64,000 nt of DNA from Halosimplex salinum (lineage in GTDB: Archaea > Halobacteriota > Halobacteria > Halobacteriales > Haloarculaceae), in the NCBI RefSeq assembly GCF_003730195.1, contig NZ_QWGG01000004.1:372001-436000 (forward strand), read 5' to 3'. The stretch's first letter is position 1; each line of letters opens with the position of its first letter. This document shows, piece by piece, positions 24,851 through 33,312 of this stretch. The position numbers were made by a program, and so were the translations under genes. Below the pieces are notes generated by a model. It ran no database searches, was not told the origin of the DNA, and was given only the letters and a program-made list of their open reading frames with translations.

Positions 24851-26857
24851 ATGAGCCACGACGTCGAACCACTGCGGGGGGAGTGGGGAGACGGGGCGAT
24901 GGGGAGCGCGGTCGAGGAGTCGTTCACTGAGGTGGTCGGAGAGACGGTTCTGACGGAGTTACTCGTCGCCAGTGCGGCGGAGTGTTATCTGGTTCTGGAC
25001 GAGGCAGGGCGTATCGTGTTCGCGAACCCGGCGGTCGAGCGGGTGTTCGGGTACGAGCCGGAGGCGATCGTCAATCGGCCGCTGGGAGCGCTGATCCCCG
25101 ACAGACTGCGGTCGGCACATCGCGAGGGGTTCGAGGCGTATCTCCGCAGTGACGAACGGACGATCGACTGGGACGACGTGCGGTTTCCGGGTCGTCACCG
25201 CGACGGGAGCGAGTTCCCGCTGGCGATGTGGTTTCGGGAGTTCACCTACGACGACGAGCGGTACATGGTTGGCGTCGTCCGCGATATCTCCGCGCGAGTC
25301 GAACAGCGCGACCGCCTCGCGTCCGAGCAGGCGTTCGTCGGGAGCATCTTCGACGCGCTGCCGGACGTGCTCTACGCGGTCGACCGCGACGGCCAGTTCC
25401 TGCGGTGGAACGAGACACTCACCGAGGTCACCGGCTACACCAACGACGAGGTCGAGTCGCTCGACCCGCTCGATTTCATCCCGGAGGAAGACCAGAGACA
25501 GGTCGGCACGGCGATCGCACGGGTCCTCGAAGCGGGGGCGGTCGAGACGGTCGAATCGGCTCTCGTGACGAAGGACGGGGAGGGGATCCCCTACGAGTTC
25601 ACGGGCGCTCCCCTCGTGGAGAACGAGACGGTGGTCGGGTTGACTGGCGTCGCGCGAGACGTCTCCGAGCGCAAGCGATACAGGGCGACGCTGGAGCGAC
25701 TGAACGACCTCAACAGCGTCATCCGGTCGGTCGACCGGGCGCTCGTCGAGGCGACGACGCGCGAGGAGATCACACGAGCGGTGTGTTCGCGCCTGGTCGA
25801 ACAGGGCGCCTACTGCGGGGCGGTGATCGGGTCGTACGGCGCCGAGGCGGGGATCGCCGTCGACGCTGCGGCGGGGCTGGGCGAGCGGATGTTCGGAGTG
25901 CTCTGTCCCGAGAGCGAGCTCCCGGCCTTCGCCGTTCGAGCGGCGGAATCACGCTCGGTAGAGGTGTTCGAGGGTGTCACCGGCGAGTCCGGCGACGGAG
26001 GGTTCGACGACTCTCGCACCGTCGCGGCTGTCCCGCTGGCCGTCGACGACCAGTTGTTCGGACTGCTCGGCGTGTGTACCGAGCGCGAGGCCAGCGTCTC
26101 GGAGCGCGAACGGAGTGTCCTCGGCGAACTCGGGGAGGGGATCGGCAACGCGATCCAGTCGGCACTGACCCGACAGTTGCTCCACTCCGACACCGTCACG
26201 GAGATCGAACTCCGGACGACGGACGACGGCGTCGCGTTCGTCGCGCTCTCCGAGGCGGCCGAGTGTCGCCTCGAAGTCGACCGCGCGGTCTCGTTCGGCG
26301 ACGAGCACGTCTTCTACGTCTCGGCCGGCGACGTCTCGCCGGAACGGATCCGCAAGGCCGCCTCGTCGGTTCCCTCGGTCACCTCGGTGGAGCACCTGGC
26401 CGACGACAGGTTCGAGTTCCGGTCACGGGAGGGGACGATCTCCACGGTGCTGACCGAACTCGGGGCGCGGACGGTCGCGGGTGTCGCCGACCGCGGGCAG
26501 GCCCGGATCGTCGCGCAGTTGCCGGCCGACGTGCCGGTTCGCTCGGCCGTCGACGCCGTCACGGCGGCGTATCCCGACACCGAACTCGTCGGGCGACAGG
26601 TGACTGACCAGTCGCTTCGCACGCCCGAAGCGTTCAGGGAGACGCTCGCCGCCGACCTGACCGAGAAACAGCAGGCGGCGCTGGAAGCGGCGTACTTCGC
26701 CGGCTACTTCGAGTGGCCGGCGCGCACGAGCGACGCCGGCGCGGTCGCCGAGACGCTCGACATCGCGCCGCAGACGTTCCACCAGCATCTCAGAGTGGCC
26801 GAACGGAAGCTCCTCGCTGCACTGCTCGAGGAACCCGGGCACGACTCGCTCGACTGA
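24851..26857 (+). CDS. PAS-PAS-GAF-HTH_10 regulator (bacterio-opsin activator type)
   Basis: A 668-residue signal-responsive transcription regulator. Two PAS domains (~40-155 and ~160-280; AECYLVLDEAGRIVFANPAVERVFGY, then FDALPDVLYAVDRDGQF) are followed by a GAF domain (~300-440), a BAT-type middle domain (~445-590), and a C-terminal HTH_10 DNA-binding domain (LTEKQQAALEAAYFAGYFEW...AETLDIAPQTFHQHLRVAE). ATG 24851 lies 28 bp after TACTTAA (24820-24826), the leaderless spacing; an ATG nine bases earlier is less suitably placed. Such proteins sense redox or light through PAS or GAF cofactors; the ligand here is unknown. It could be a candidate regulator for nearby respiration genes, but nothing links it to them directly. 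Confidence 0.88.
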   Translation: MSHDVEPLRGEWGDGAMGSAVEESFTEVVGETVLTELLVASAAECYLVLDEAGRIVFANPAVERVFGYEPEAIVNRPLGALIPDRLRSAHREGFEAYLRSDERTIDWDDVRFPGRHRDGSEFPLAMWFREFTYDDERYMVGVVRDISARVEQRDRLASEQAFVGSIFDALPDVLYAVDRDGQFLRWNETLTEVTGYTNDEVESLDPLDFIPEEDQRQVGTAIARVLEAGAVETVESALVTKDGEGIPYEFTGAPLVENETVVGLTGVARDVSERKRYRATLERLNDLNSVIRSVDRALVEATTREEITRAVCSRLVEQGAYCGAVIGSYGAEAGIAVDAAAGLGERMFGVLCPESELPAFAVRAAESRSVEVFEGVTGESGDGGFDDSRTVAAVPLAVDDQLFGLLGVCTEREASVSERERSVLGELGEGIGNAIQSALTRQLLHSDTVTEIELRTTDDGVAFVALSEAAECRLEVDRAVSFGDEHVFYVSAGDVSPERIRKAASSVPSVTSVEHLADDRFEFRSREGTISTVLTELGARTVAGVADRGQARIVAQLPADVPVRSAVDAVTAAYPDTELVGRQVTDQSLRTPEAFRETLAADLTEKQQAALEAAYFAGYFEWPARTSDAGAVAETLDIAPQTFHQHLRVAERKLLAALLEEPGHDSLD

Positions 26858-27051
26858 CCGCGACACACCAGAGCATTCAGGCACACCGCTCAATGGCGTC
26901 CGGGAGTACTGTGACGTATGAGGTCAACCAGTCGGGAGCCCCGCGAAGAGCGCCGGCGACGCCCTGATAACGAAGCCGGACGGACGATTCGGTGTCAGCG
27001 TTCGTCAGTCCCCTGCGGTCGACCGGTCGCCTCCGAGAGGTGTGGTCGACG

Positions 27052-27321
27052 ATGACGGTGAGCGGCGAACGGCCCGTCACGAACCGGTACGGCGACGACC
27101 GGCCGAGCGAGGCGGTCGTTCACGCGGTCGCCGCCGCGACCGATCGGAGCGTGACGGACCTCGACCCGCTGTACGGGGTCGTCGACTCGGACTCGCTCGA
27201 CGCCCTCCTCGAGCGCGGGTCGAGTGCCGCGGCTCGCTTTCGGTACGAGGGGTGTGACGTGCGCGTCACCGGAACACACGTCGTCGTCTGGACTGACGAC
27301 GATACCGAGAATTCACAGTAG
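27052..27321 (+). CDS. HalOD1 domain protein
   Basis: An 89-residue stand-alone haloarchaeal output domain (HalOD1). The pattern PSEAVVHAVAAATDRSVTDL, DPLYGVVDSDSLDALLERG, then FRYEGCDVRVTGTHVVV covers nearly the whole protein and matches the family. HalOD1 occurs in signal-transduction proteins of haloarchaea with no settled biochemical role. ATG 27052 is preferred over the upstream in-frame codon at 26992 because the domain begins soon after; GAGAGGTG lies ~10 bases before it. It follows the HTH_10 regulator gene by 194 gene-free bases. Confidence 0.75.
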   Translation: MTVSGERPVTNRYGDDRPSEAVVHAVAAATDRSVTDLDPLYGVVDSDSLDALLERGSSAAARFRYEGCDVRVTGTHVVVWTDDDTENSQ

Positions 27322-27346
27322 GCGGCCCACGACCCGTACGACCGAG

Positions 27347-27415
27347 CCCGATCACGTGGCCCACGCGACCGGCCCCGATCACGTGGCCCGCGCGACCTGT
27401 CCCGATCACGCCTCG
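27347..27415. repeat. 27-bp tandem repeat
   Basis: Two full and one partial copies of a 27-base unit beginning CCCGATCACGTGGCCC (27347, 27374, 27401), placed between the HalOD1 stop and the end of the convergent J-domain gene. Copies 1 and 2 differ at three positions. The unit contains the palindrome CACGTG. No gene is visible in the 125-base gap. Confidence 0.8.
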
Positions 27416-27446
27416 CTATCGACGCTCGGACGGACGTGTCTCCCGG

Positions 27447-28049
27447 TCACCCGGCGTGTTGTTTCGCGGTCGTGTACGCTTCGCGGACGCGTTTGAACTC
27501 GTCTTCGTCGCCCCCCTGGTCGGGGTGGACCTCTTTGACCTTCTGGCGGTAGGCCGACTTCACTTCCTCGAGCGTCGCGGTCGAGGGGACGCCGAGTTCG
27601 GTGAACGCGGCGGTCGCGGGGTCGACCCGACTCTCGGCTTCGGTGGGACCGAAGTCGACGTCGGGGACGGAGAACGGAAGCCGGTCGCCGAGGTGGACGC
27701 CCGGCATCTCGTGTTCGACCAGCACGGGATGGGTGGGCGAGCGTTCGATCCGGTAGAACGCCCTGGCGTCGAACGTGATCGCCACGTCCCGTTCGGGCAG
27801 GTAGAAGGCGACGTGCTGGCCTTCGACGAAGTGGTCCTCGGCGTACGGTTCGTCGATGGCGTCGAGATAGTCCCGCAGTTCCGTCCGGCGGCGGTGTTCG
27901 CCGTCGCCCCGCCTGCGGTGAGCCTGTTTGGCGGGGTAGAGGCGGTCGGCGACGACGAACAGGCACGCGGCGAGGACGCTACTCGCGAGTCCGAGAGCGA
28001 GGCCGACGAGCAGCCACTGAGGCAACGCGAGCAGACCGTCGTGAACCAC
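27447..28049 (-). CDS. membrane-anchored J-domain protein
   Basis: 200 residues. One N-terminal membrane helix (~12-35) is followed by a charged central region and a C-terminal J domain: FTELGVPSTATLEEVKSAYR, QKVKEVHPDQGGDEDEF, KRVREAYTTAKQ. The HPD triad (HPDQGG) that stimulates Hsp70 ATPase is intact. The order (anchor first, J domain last) is the reverse of classical DnaJ, so it probably recruits DnaK to the membrane. GTG 28049 is chosen; TTTCATAG lies ~25 bp upstream on the minus strand. It sits ~3 kb from dnaK but is not co-transcribed with it. Confidence 0.8.
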   Translation of the reverse strand: MVHDGLLALPQWLLVGLALGLASSVLAACLFVVADRLYPAKQAHRRRGDGEHRRRTELRDYLDAIDEPYAEDHFVEGQHVAFYLPERDVAITFDARAFYRIERSPTHPVLVEHEMPGVHLGDRLPFSVPDVDFGPTEAESRVDPATAAFTELGVPSTATLEEVKSAYRQKVKEVHPDQGGDEDEFKRVREAYTTAKQHAG

Positions 28050-28126
28050 GCGCGAGCGTTAGCGTCGCTCCACTATGAAAGTCTCGCCGGCGGGCGGCCG
28101 ATGGTCGCGAGAACGGCGGTCGTGCG

Positions 28127-28882
28127 CTACCCGATGTAGCGGAGGTCTTCGTCGGAGGCGGTCGGCGTCCCCTGGTCCATCTCCTGGATCTTGCGGACGA
28201 CCTCTTCCATCTCGTCGGCGCGGTCCTCGAGCGAGGCGTAGTCGACGTCGAAGTCGACGACCTCCTGGAGGATCTCGAGGACCGCCTGCGCGCTCTTGGG
28301 GTCGACGAGGTAGCCGCTCGTCTCGCCCATCAGACAGGCCGCCTCGAAGTCGCGGCGCTGGCCGAGGCCGAGCAACAGGCCGCTGACGCCGACGATGCCG
28401 CCGGCGGGTTCGTCCTCGCGGAACTCGACGCCCACGTCGGTGAGGTCGTCGACGACGTCGTCGGTGGTCGCCGCACCGAGCACGGAGTACTCCTCGATGA
28501 GTTCGCCGGTCGGGACGCCGCCCAGCGCGAAGACGCGCTCGACGCCGTAGTCCTCGGCCACGTCGAGGAACGTGTCGGTCAGGCCGTAGTGGCCCTCGTT
28601 GTCCTGGGCCTGGTGGTCGCCGGTGAGCACGAGCAGGTCGCGCCCCTCCTCGGGCTGGACGGCGTGGAACTCGGCGCTCGCGAGCTCGGTCCGGCCGTCC
28701 TCGACGCTGACCTGCGGCGGGAAGTGCGTGGAGTGCACCCGCTCGACGAGTTCGCTCTCCAGTTCTTCGAGCAGGTGCTCGACGGCGAGCTTGCCGACGT
28801 GGCCGACGCCGGGGAGCCCCTCGACCAGCACGGGCTCGTCGAGGTCCGGAGCCGCCAGCTCCTCACGTTCGAATTCGTCCAT
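28127..28882 (-). CDS. proteasome assembly chaperone family protein (PAC2, PbaB-like)
   Basis: 251 residues. The PAC2 signature is VLVEGLPGVGHVGKLAVEHL (~residues 17-37), followed by alternating beta/alpha segments (DLLVLTGDHQAQD, VFALGGVPTGE) and a helical acidic C-terminus. This is the PAC2 gene classically found at the end of the L44e-S27e-aIF2-alpha-Nop10 operon in archaea; it starts 5 bases after the Nop10 stop. Related PbaB proteins help assemble the 20S proteasome core. The paralogue at 2323-3060 shares the family signature but not the operon context. Confidence 0.88.
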   Translation of the reverse strand: MDEFEREELAAPDLDEPVLVEGLPGVGHVGKLAVEHLLEELESELVERVHSTHFPPQVSVEDGRTELASAEFHAVQPEEGRDLLVLTGDHQAQDNEGHYGLTDTFLDVAEDYGVERVFALGGVPTGELIEEYSVLGAATTDDVVDDLTDVGVEFREDEPAGGIVGVSGLLLGLGQRRDFEAACLMGETSGYLVDPKSAQAVLEILQEVVDFDVDYASLEDRADEMEEVVRKIQEMDQGTPTASDEDLRYIG

Positions 28883-28887
28883 ACGGC

Positions 28888-29070
28888 CTAGTCCCGGCGT
28901 CGCCGCTTAAGTGCGCGTCGATACTCCCCGTATCGGTCCTCCGGCGAGAACGGCGCGGGCGCCGAGTTGACCGCCTCGGCGCCGCAGTCGGGACACTCCT
29001 CGGAGAGCGTGTATCGCGGTCGCTCGTGTTCGTCGCGCCAGGCCGAACAGACGAGAATGTCGGATTTCAC
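28888..29070 (-). CDS. nop10: RNA-protein complex protein Nop10
   Basis: 60 residues; core subunit of archaeal H/ACA ribonucleoprotein, binding Cbf5 to guide pseudouridylation of rRNA. The sequence KSDILVCSAWRDEHERPRYT, CPDCGAEAVNSAPAPFSPED and YGEYRRALKRRRRD is diagnostic: the PAPF-P-D segment and the Tyr-Arg-rich helix contact Cbf5. GTG at 29070 is the start because the family begins at this Lys-Ser. It lies 29 bases after the aIF2-alpha stop. Confidence 0.93.
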   Translation of the reverse strand: MKSDILVCSAWRDEHERPRYTLSEECPDCGAEAVNSAPAPFSPEDRYGEYRRALKRRRRD

Positions 29071-29099
29071 AGGTAGTGGGTCGGCGGCGGCGGACCGCG

Positions 29100-29900
29100 T
29101 TATTCGGTGTCTTCGTGACGCTCGCGGTGGTACTCGCCGCGACCGCCGCGGTCGCCGACGACGGCGACCGCGCGGTCGGCGCTCTCCTCGAGCTCGGACT
29201 CGGCGGTCTTGTAGTCGGGCGCCTGCACCTGGATGCGGTACTCGGGCGAGCCGACGTAGGTCACGTCGAGTTCGACCTCGTCGGGGATCTCGCCGTTGCC
29301 CTCGGCGGCCTGGAGCGCTTCCTTGATCACGTCGACGCCGTCGCCGCTGGGACACTCCAGCGTGACGTAGCCGGTGACGTTGACGTAGGGCACCGAGACG
29401 TTCTCGCGCGCGGTCTCGACGAGCGCGTCGATTTCGTCCTCGGAGAGGTCCGTCTCATCGAGCGCGTCGTGGCCGTGGATGGCCGCCTCTTCGAAGCCCT
29501 CGTACATGGAGCCGAAGGCGGCCAGCAGTTCGTTGGCGATGGCGGCGTAGGTCTCGTCCTCGATGTCCTCGCCGAACGCCAGCAGCATCCAGTTGTCGGC
29601 CTTCTGCTCGTTTTTCCACTCCTGGATCTTGTCCTTGCGCTGGTGGTCGTTGACGTCCTTGATCGAGAGATCGATCTGCTTGGCGCTCTCGTCGACGTCG
29701 AGGACCTTCGCGACGACCGTCTGTCCCTCGGAGACGTGGTCCCGGACGTTCTTGATCCACCCGGAGGCGACCTCGCTGATGTGACAGAGGCCGCGCTTGT
29801 CCTCGTACTCCTGGAGGTCGACGAAGACGCCGAAGTCCTCGATCTCGTCGACGCGTCCGACCACCAGTTCGCCGGGGTCGGGCCAGCCGCTGTATTTCAT
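29100..29900 (-). CDS. translation initiation factor 2 subunit alpha
   Basis: 266 residues; alpha subunit of aIF2, which delivers initiator Met-tRNA to the small ribosomal subunit. An N-terminal S1 domain (~10-85: [20 protein letters not shown]...[32 protein letters not shown]) is followed by a helical domain (~90-170) and an alpha/beta domain (~175-255). The regulatory Ser of eukaryotes lies in the loop corresponding to [12 protein letters not shown]. The start overlaps the S27e stop by one base (TAATG). Confidence 0.95.
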   Translation of the reverse strand: MKYSGWPDPGELVVGRVDEIEDFGVFVDLQEYEDKRGLCHISEVASGWIKNVRDHVSEGQTVVAKVLDVDESAKQIDLSIKDVNDHQRKDKIQEWKNEQKADNWMLLAFGEDIEDETYAAIANELLAAFGSMYEGFEEAAIHGHDALDETDLSEDEIDALVETARENVSVPYVNVTGYVTLECPSGDGVDVIKEALQAAEGNGEIPDEVELDVTYVGSPEYRIQVQAPDYKTAESELEESADRAVAVVGDRGGRGEYHRERHEDTE

Positions 29901-30073
29901 TATCGTGCCTCGACGGTTTCGAGTACCTCGCCCTCGATGGCCGCTTTGCCGCCGGTCGGGCGGGCGAGCGTGTGCCCGCAGACCTCGCAGACGACTTCGG
30001 ACGCGGCCTTGCCGAAGACGACCTGTTCGTTCTCACAGTCCGGACAGGCGACGGCGTAGAAGCTTCCCGCCAT
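29900..30073 (-). CDS. 30S ribosomal protein S27e
   Basis: 57 residues with a C4 zinc ribbon: [11 protein letters not shown] and [16 protein letters not shown]. This is the standard archaeal S27e, a small-subunit protein. ATG 30073 lies two bases after the L44e stop, and the TAA overlaps the aIF2-alpha ATG. Confidence 0.95.
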   Translation of the reverse strand: MAGSFYAVACPDCENEQVVFGKAASEVVCEVCGHTLARPTGGKAAIEGEVLETVEAR

Positions 30074-30075
30074 CG

Positions 30076-30360
30076 TCAGTCCTGTAGGTCCAGCTTACCG
30101 GCGCGCCATCCCTCGCGGAGGTGGGCCTTGCCGCAGTCGGAGCAGCGGTACTTCAGGTCCGTCTTCTGGGTCGGCTTCCCGCCGGACGGAACCTTCGAGA
30201 ACTTCCCCGCGTTCCCGTAGCCCGAGCGGGTTCGCTCGGCCTGGCGCCCGTTGACCTTCGTCATCCCGGAGGACCGTCCGGTCCTGACGCGCTCTACCTC
30301 GTGTTCGTTGTGCTCGTTACAGTGCGGACAGTACGTGTTAAACCGGCGTGGCATCTCCAT
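30076..30360 (-). CDS. 50S ribosomal protein L44e
   Basis: 94 residues with a zinc finger formed by CPHC near the N-terminus ([20 protein letters not shown]) and [10 protein letters not shown] near the C-terminus; basic linker [21 protein letters not shown]44e lies near the ribosomal E site. ATG 30360 is used because the family begins M-x-M-P-R-R-F. First gene of the operon with S27e, aIF2-alpha, Nop10 and PAC2; a TTTTAAG box (30396-30402, minus strand) gives a leader of about ten bases. Confidence 0.95.
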   Translation of the reverse strand: MEMPRRFNTYCPHCNEHNEHEVERVRTGRSSGMTKVNGRQAERTRSGYGNAGKFSKVPSGGKPTQKTDLKYRCSDCGKAHLREGWRAGKLDLQD

Positions 30361-30532
30361 AGATATCGACCTTGCGAGCGGCTTGGTCGTGCCCGCTTAA
30401 AACCCGTTTGGTTCGAACCCGCCGAGCCCCCGTCTCGCGGTCGTCTCCGTGCGGTGTCCGCCGCCGCGGACCACCGTCAGCGTCGCGCCAGCCTTCGAAG
30501 TCACTAAGTACGCCTCCGACGAACCGGCGGGC

Positions 30533-30790
30533 ATGAAGAAGCTGATCGTCAACGGGGACCCCGGATTCCGCAAGGACGCCGTCATCTCGGTCGACGGCGA
30601 GGAGCTGGTCGTCTTCGGCGTCGCCCGGCAGGGCGAGTGGCACGGCCCCGACCGCCCCCAGCTGTGGTGTACCGTCGGCACGCCCGACGAACGCGAGGTG
30701 TACCAGCGCCGCGACTACATCCCCAACCACCTCGACACGGAGGCCGTCGAGGCGGAGGCCGTCGAACTCGTCGAGAAGGCGAGCGCCTGA
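30533..30790 (+). CDS. small conserved haloarchaeal protein (HAH_0734 family)
   Basis: 85 residues, no membrane segment. MKKLIVNGDPGFRKDAVISV, GEELVVFGVARQGEWHGPDR and YQRRDYIPNHLDTE match a short protein conserved across haloarchaea (named after HAH_0734); no function is known. ACTAAGTA lies ~25 bp before the ATG. It is transcribed away from the ribosomal operon and precedes tyrS by 108 bases. Confidence 0.75.
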   Translation: MKKLIVNGDPGFRKDAVISVDGEELVVFGVARQGEWHGPDRPQLWCTVGTPDEREVYQRRDYIPNHLDTEAVEAEAVELVEKASA

Positions 30791-30898
30791 GTCGCGGTTC
30801 TCTTCTCTCTCGGTCGCCGCACAGGAACGTATCGCAGGGGTGATACCCGTTCTCGGCCGAAAGAAACGCTTTAATCTCGCCCGGCGGGAGGGGTGCAC

Positions 30899-31933
30899 AT
30901 GGACACGGCCGAGCGGCTCGAACTCGCGACGCGGAACACGGCGGAGGTCGTCGAAGAATCGGAACTCGCGGAACTGTTCGACGACGGCGACCCGTCGGTG
31001 TACATCGGCTACGCGCCGACCGGCGAGATGCACATCGGCCACTTCACGACGATGCGCAAACTCGCCGACTTCCTCGGCGCCGGGATGGAGGTCACCGTCC
31101 TGATCGCCGACCTCCACGCCCACCTCGACGACAACAAGAGCCCGTTCGACCTGCTCGAAGCCCGGTCGGACTACTACGAGGAGACAATCGAGGCGATGAT
31201 CGACGCCGCCGGCGCCGACGCCGACGACATCTCCTTCGTCCGCGGGAGCGACTTCGAACTCGACCCCGACTACACCCTCGAACTGCTGCGGATGGCGGCC
31301 GAGACGACGCTCAGCCGCGCCCAGCGCGCCGGCAGCGAGGTCGTCCGCGAGTCCGACTCGCCGAAGCTCGGCGGGCTCCTCTACCCGCTCATGCAGACGC
31401 TCGACGTGGACGCGCTCGACGCCGACGTGGCCTACGGCGGCATCGACCAGCGCGGCATCTACATGCTCTCCCGGGAGATCCTGCCGGACCACGGCGGCGA
31501 GGCGCCGGTCTGCCTCTTCGCCCCGCTCCTCTCGGGGCTCTCGGGCGGGAAGATGTCCGCCTCCGACGAGTCCTCGAAGGTCAACCTCACCGATTCGCAC
31601 GACGAGGTCGTCGAGAAGATCGAGGCCGCGTACTGTCCCGCGGGCGAGCGCGAGGAGAACGGCGTCCTCGAGTACATGGAGTACCTCGTCTTCCCCATCC
31701 TCGACGAGCGCGGCGAGTCGTTCGTCGTCGAGCGCCCCGAGGAGTACGGCGGGGACCTCACCTACGAGACGTACGACGACCTGGAGGCGGACTTCCTGTC
31801 GGGCGAACTCCACCCGGCGGACCTGAAGCCCTCGGCGGGCGCGGCCATCTCGGAGATCGTCGCCCCCATCCGCGAACGGCTGAACGACCAGCCCGAACTG
31901 CTCCGCGAGGCGTACCCCGAGAAGTACGAGTAA
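30899..31933 (+). CDS. tyrS: tyrosyl-tRNA synthetase
   Basis: 344 residues; class I synthetase charging tRNA-Tyr. The HIGH motif is HIGH at residues 45-48 (GYAPTGEMHIGHFTTMRKL), and the KMSKS loop reads KMSAS (~217-221, GGKMSASDES). VLIADLHAHLDDNKSP is typical of the archaeal/eukaryotic TyrRS branch, which lacks the bacterial C-terminal S4-like domain. ATG 30899 has GGAGGGG upstream and a CTTTAAT box (30869-30875) 24 bp away; GTG at 30893 is possible but unnecessary. Confidence 0.95.
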   Translation: MDTAERLELATRNTAEVVEESELAELFDDGDPSVYIGYAPTGEMHIGHFTTMRKLADFLGAGMEVTVLIADLHAHLDDNKSPFDLLEARSDYYEETIEAMIDAAGADADDISFVRGSDFELDPDYTLELLRMAAETTLSRAQRAGSEVVRESDSPKLGGLLYPLMQTLDVDALDADVAYGGIDQRGIYMLSREILPDHGGEAPVCLFAPLLSGLSGGKMSASDESSKVNLTDSHDEVVEKIEAAYCPAGEREENGVLEYMEYLVFPILDERGESFVVERPEEYGGDLTYETYDDLEADFLSGELHPADLKPSAGAAISEIVAPIRERLNDQPELLREAYPEKYE

Positions 31934-31939
31934 CCGCCC

Positions 31940-32605
31940 GTGAGCGACGACGAGCCCGGATCCGTCCCCGACACCGCGTCGGTCCGCGCGACGTACGACC
32001 GGATCGCCGACCACTTCTCGAAGACCCGCGAGTACCCCTGGCCCGAAGTCGAGGACTTCCTCGACGGACGCTCGGGGACCGTCGGGCTCGATATCGGCTG
32101 TGGCAACGGCCGGCACACCGAACTACTGGCCGAGTGCTGTGAGCGGGCGGTCGGTGTGGACCTGAGCCGCGGGATCCTGGAGACTGCCAGCGATCGTGCG
32201 GCGGATCGGGGAGGTTCCTACGCGCTCGCGCAGGGCGACGCGTCGCGACTGCCGGTCCGGGACGGGGTCGTAGACGTGGCCGTCTACGTCGCGACGCTTC
32301 CGCATCTCCCGACTCGCGAGACCCGCGTCGCGAGCCTGGACGAACTGGCTCGCGTGCTCTCTCCCGACGGCCGTGCGCTCGTGAGCGCGTGGTCGACGGA
32401 GCACGACCGCTTCGACCGGACCGAGGGGTTCGACACGACCGTCGAGTGGACCCTGCCCGGCGGCGAGGCCGTCGACCGGTTCTATCACATCTACGACCCC
32501 GACGAGTTCCGGGCCGACGTGGCGGCGAGCGGGCTGGAACTGGGTTCGTTCGAGCTCTCCAGCGGGAACTGTTACGGGGTCGTTCGAGTCGAGCAGTCGG
32601 GGTGA
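31940..32605 (+). CDS. class I SAM-dependent methyltransferase (Trm9/ABH8-like)
   Basis: 221 residues. The SAM site is LDIGCGNGRHTELLAE (motif I, ~residues 50-65), followed by VGVDLSRGILE and the DVAVYVATLPHLPTRETRVA core; ALVSAWSTEHDRFDR and the RFYHIYDPDEFRAD tail resemble the Trm9/ABH8 group, which methylates modified wobble uridines in tRNA. The tRNA role is inferred from this resemblance and from its place 6 bases after tyrS. GTG start; no Shine-Dalgarno is needed for the short gap. Confidence 0.8.
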   Translation: MSDDEPGSVPDTASVRATYDRIADHFSKTREYPWPEVEDFLDGRSGTVGLDIGCGNGRHTELLAECCERAVGVDLSRGILETASDRAADRGGSYALAQGDASRLPVRDGVVDVAVYVATLPHLPTRETRVASLDELARVLSPDGRALVSAWSTEHDRFDRTEGFDTTVEWTLPGGEAVDRFYHIYDPDEFRADVAASGLELGSFELSSGNCYGVVRVEQSG

Positions 32606-32722
32606 AGAGAGGCAAGTGTCGGAGCGGGTTCGTTCTCCGCTCGCGAGTCGTCCCCATTCTGTCGATCGACTGGTGTCACGTGAGACAGAAAACCTATTGG
32701 CAGTCGAGGATGTCCGCCCGAC

Positions 32723-33154
32723 GTGAAGCGCGCCCTCCAGAACGTGTCGCTGCCACCGGCGGGACTGTTCGTTCTCGGGGTCTTCGCGGTCGGTGCCCTC
32801 TTGCTCGGGATCAACGCGGGCTTGCCGTACCTGTCCGCGCCGGACGGACCCGTCGACGCGGAGGTCGATTCGGACGTCGAGTTCCTCGAGTCGGGGACCG
32901 AAGTGACGATCAACCTCACGCAGAGCGAGAACGTCGACCGGGTGCTCGTGGAGAGCGACGGGAGCGGGAACTGGTCGAACGGCGCAGACGGACGCACAGA
33001 GTACGCCGACTGGTCCGAGGGCGTCGAGTTGACGTCCGTCGGCGAGACGACGACGAACCTCGTCGTCTCCGGCGAGGCGGAGGTCGATATCTACACCGTG
33101 GTCGACGGGGAGCGCCACCTGCTGGACGAAGAGACGTTCCGACTCCCGCCGTGA
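32723..33154 (+). CDS. hypothetical membrane-anchored extracellular protein
   Basis: 143 residues. One hydrophobic helix (PPAGLFVLGVFAVGALLLGI, ~residues 11-32) and then an acidic, beta-rich outer domain with Asn-x-Thr/Ser sites. No known family was recognised. GTG at 32723 lies ~27 bp after CCTATTGG, suggesting a leaderless mRNA. Confidence 0.6.
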   Translation: MKRALQNVSLPPAGLFVLGVFAVGALLLGINAGLPYLSAPDGPVDAEVDSDVEFLESGTEVTINLTQSENVDRVLVESDGSGNWSNGADGRTEYADWSEGVELTSVGETTTNLVVSGEAEVDIYTVVDGERHLLDEETFRLPP

Positions 33155-33312
33155 CTGTCCGTATATACCGTTCGGCGCGTCGTTCGCCGACGAACTGGTC
33201 GCTCTGGTCCGACCCGTAGCGGACGGAGGGTCGTGCGTCCGCGGCCGATGGTGTGTTACTGTGTGGCACTCTCGGAGAATTCTTATGTGCGAGTCGAGAG
33301 ACCGCCGGGGTA

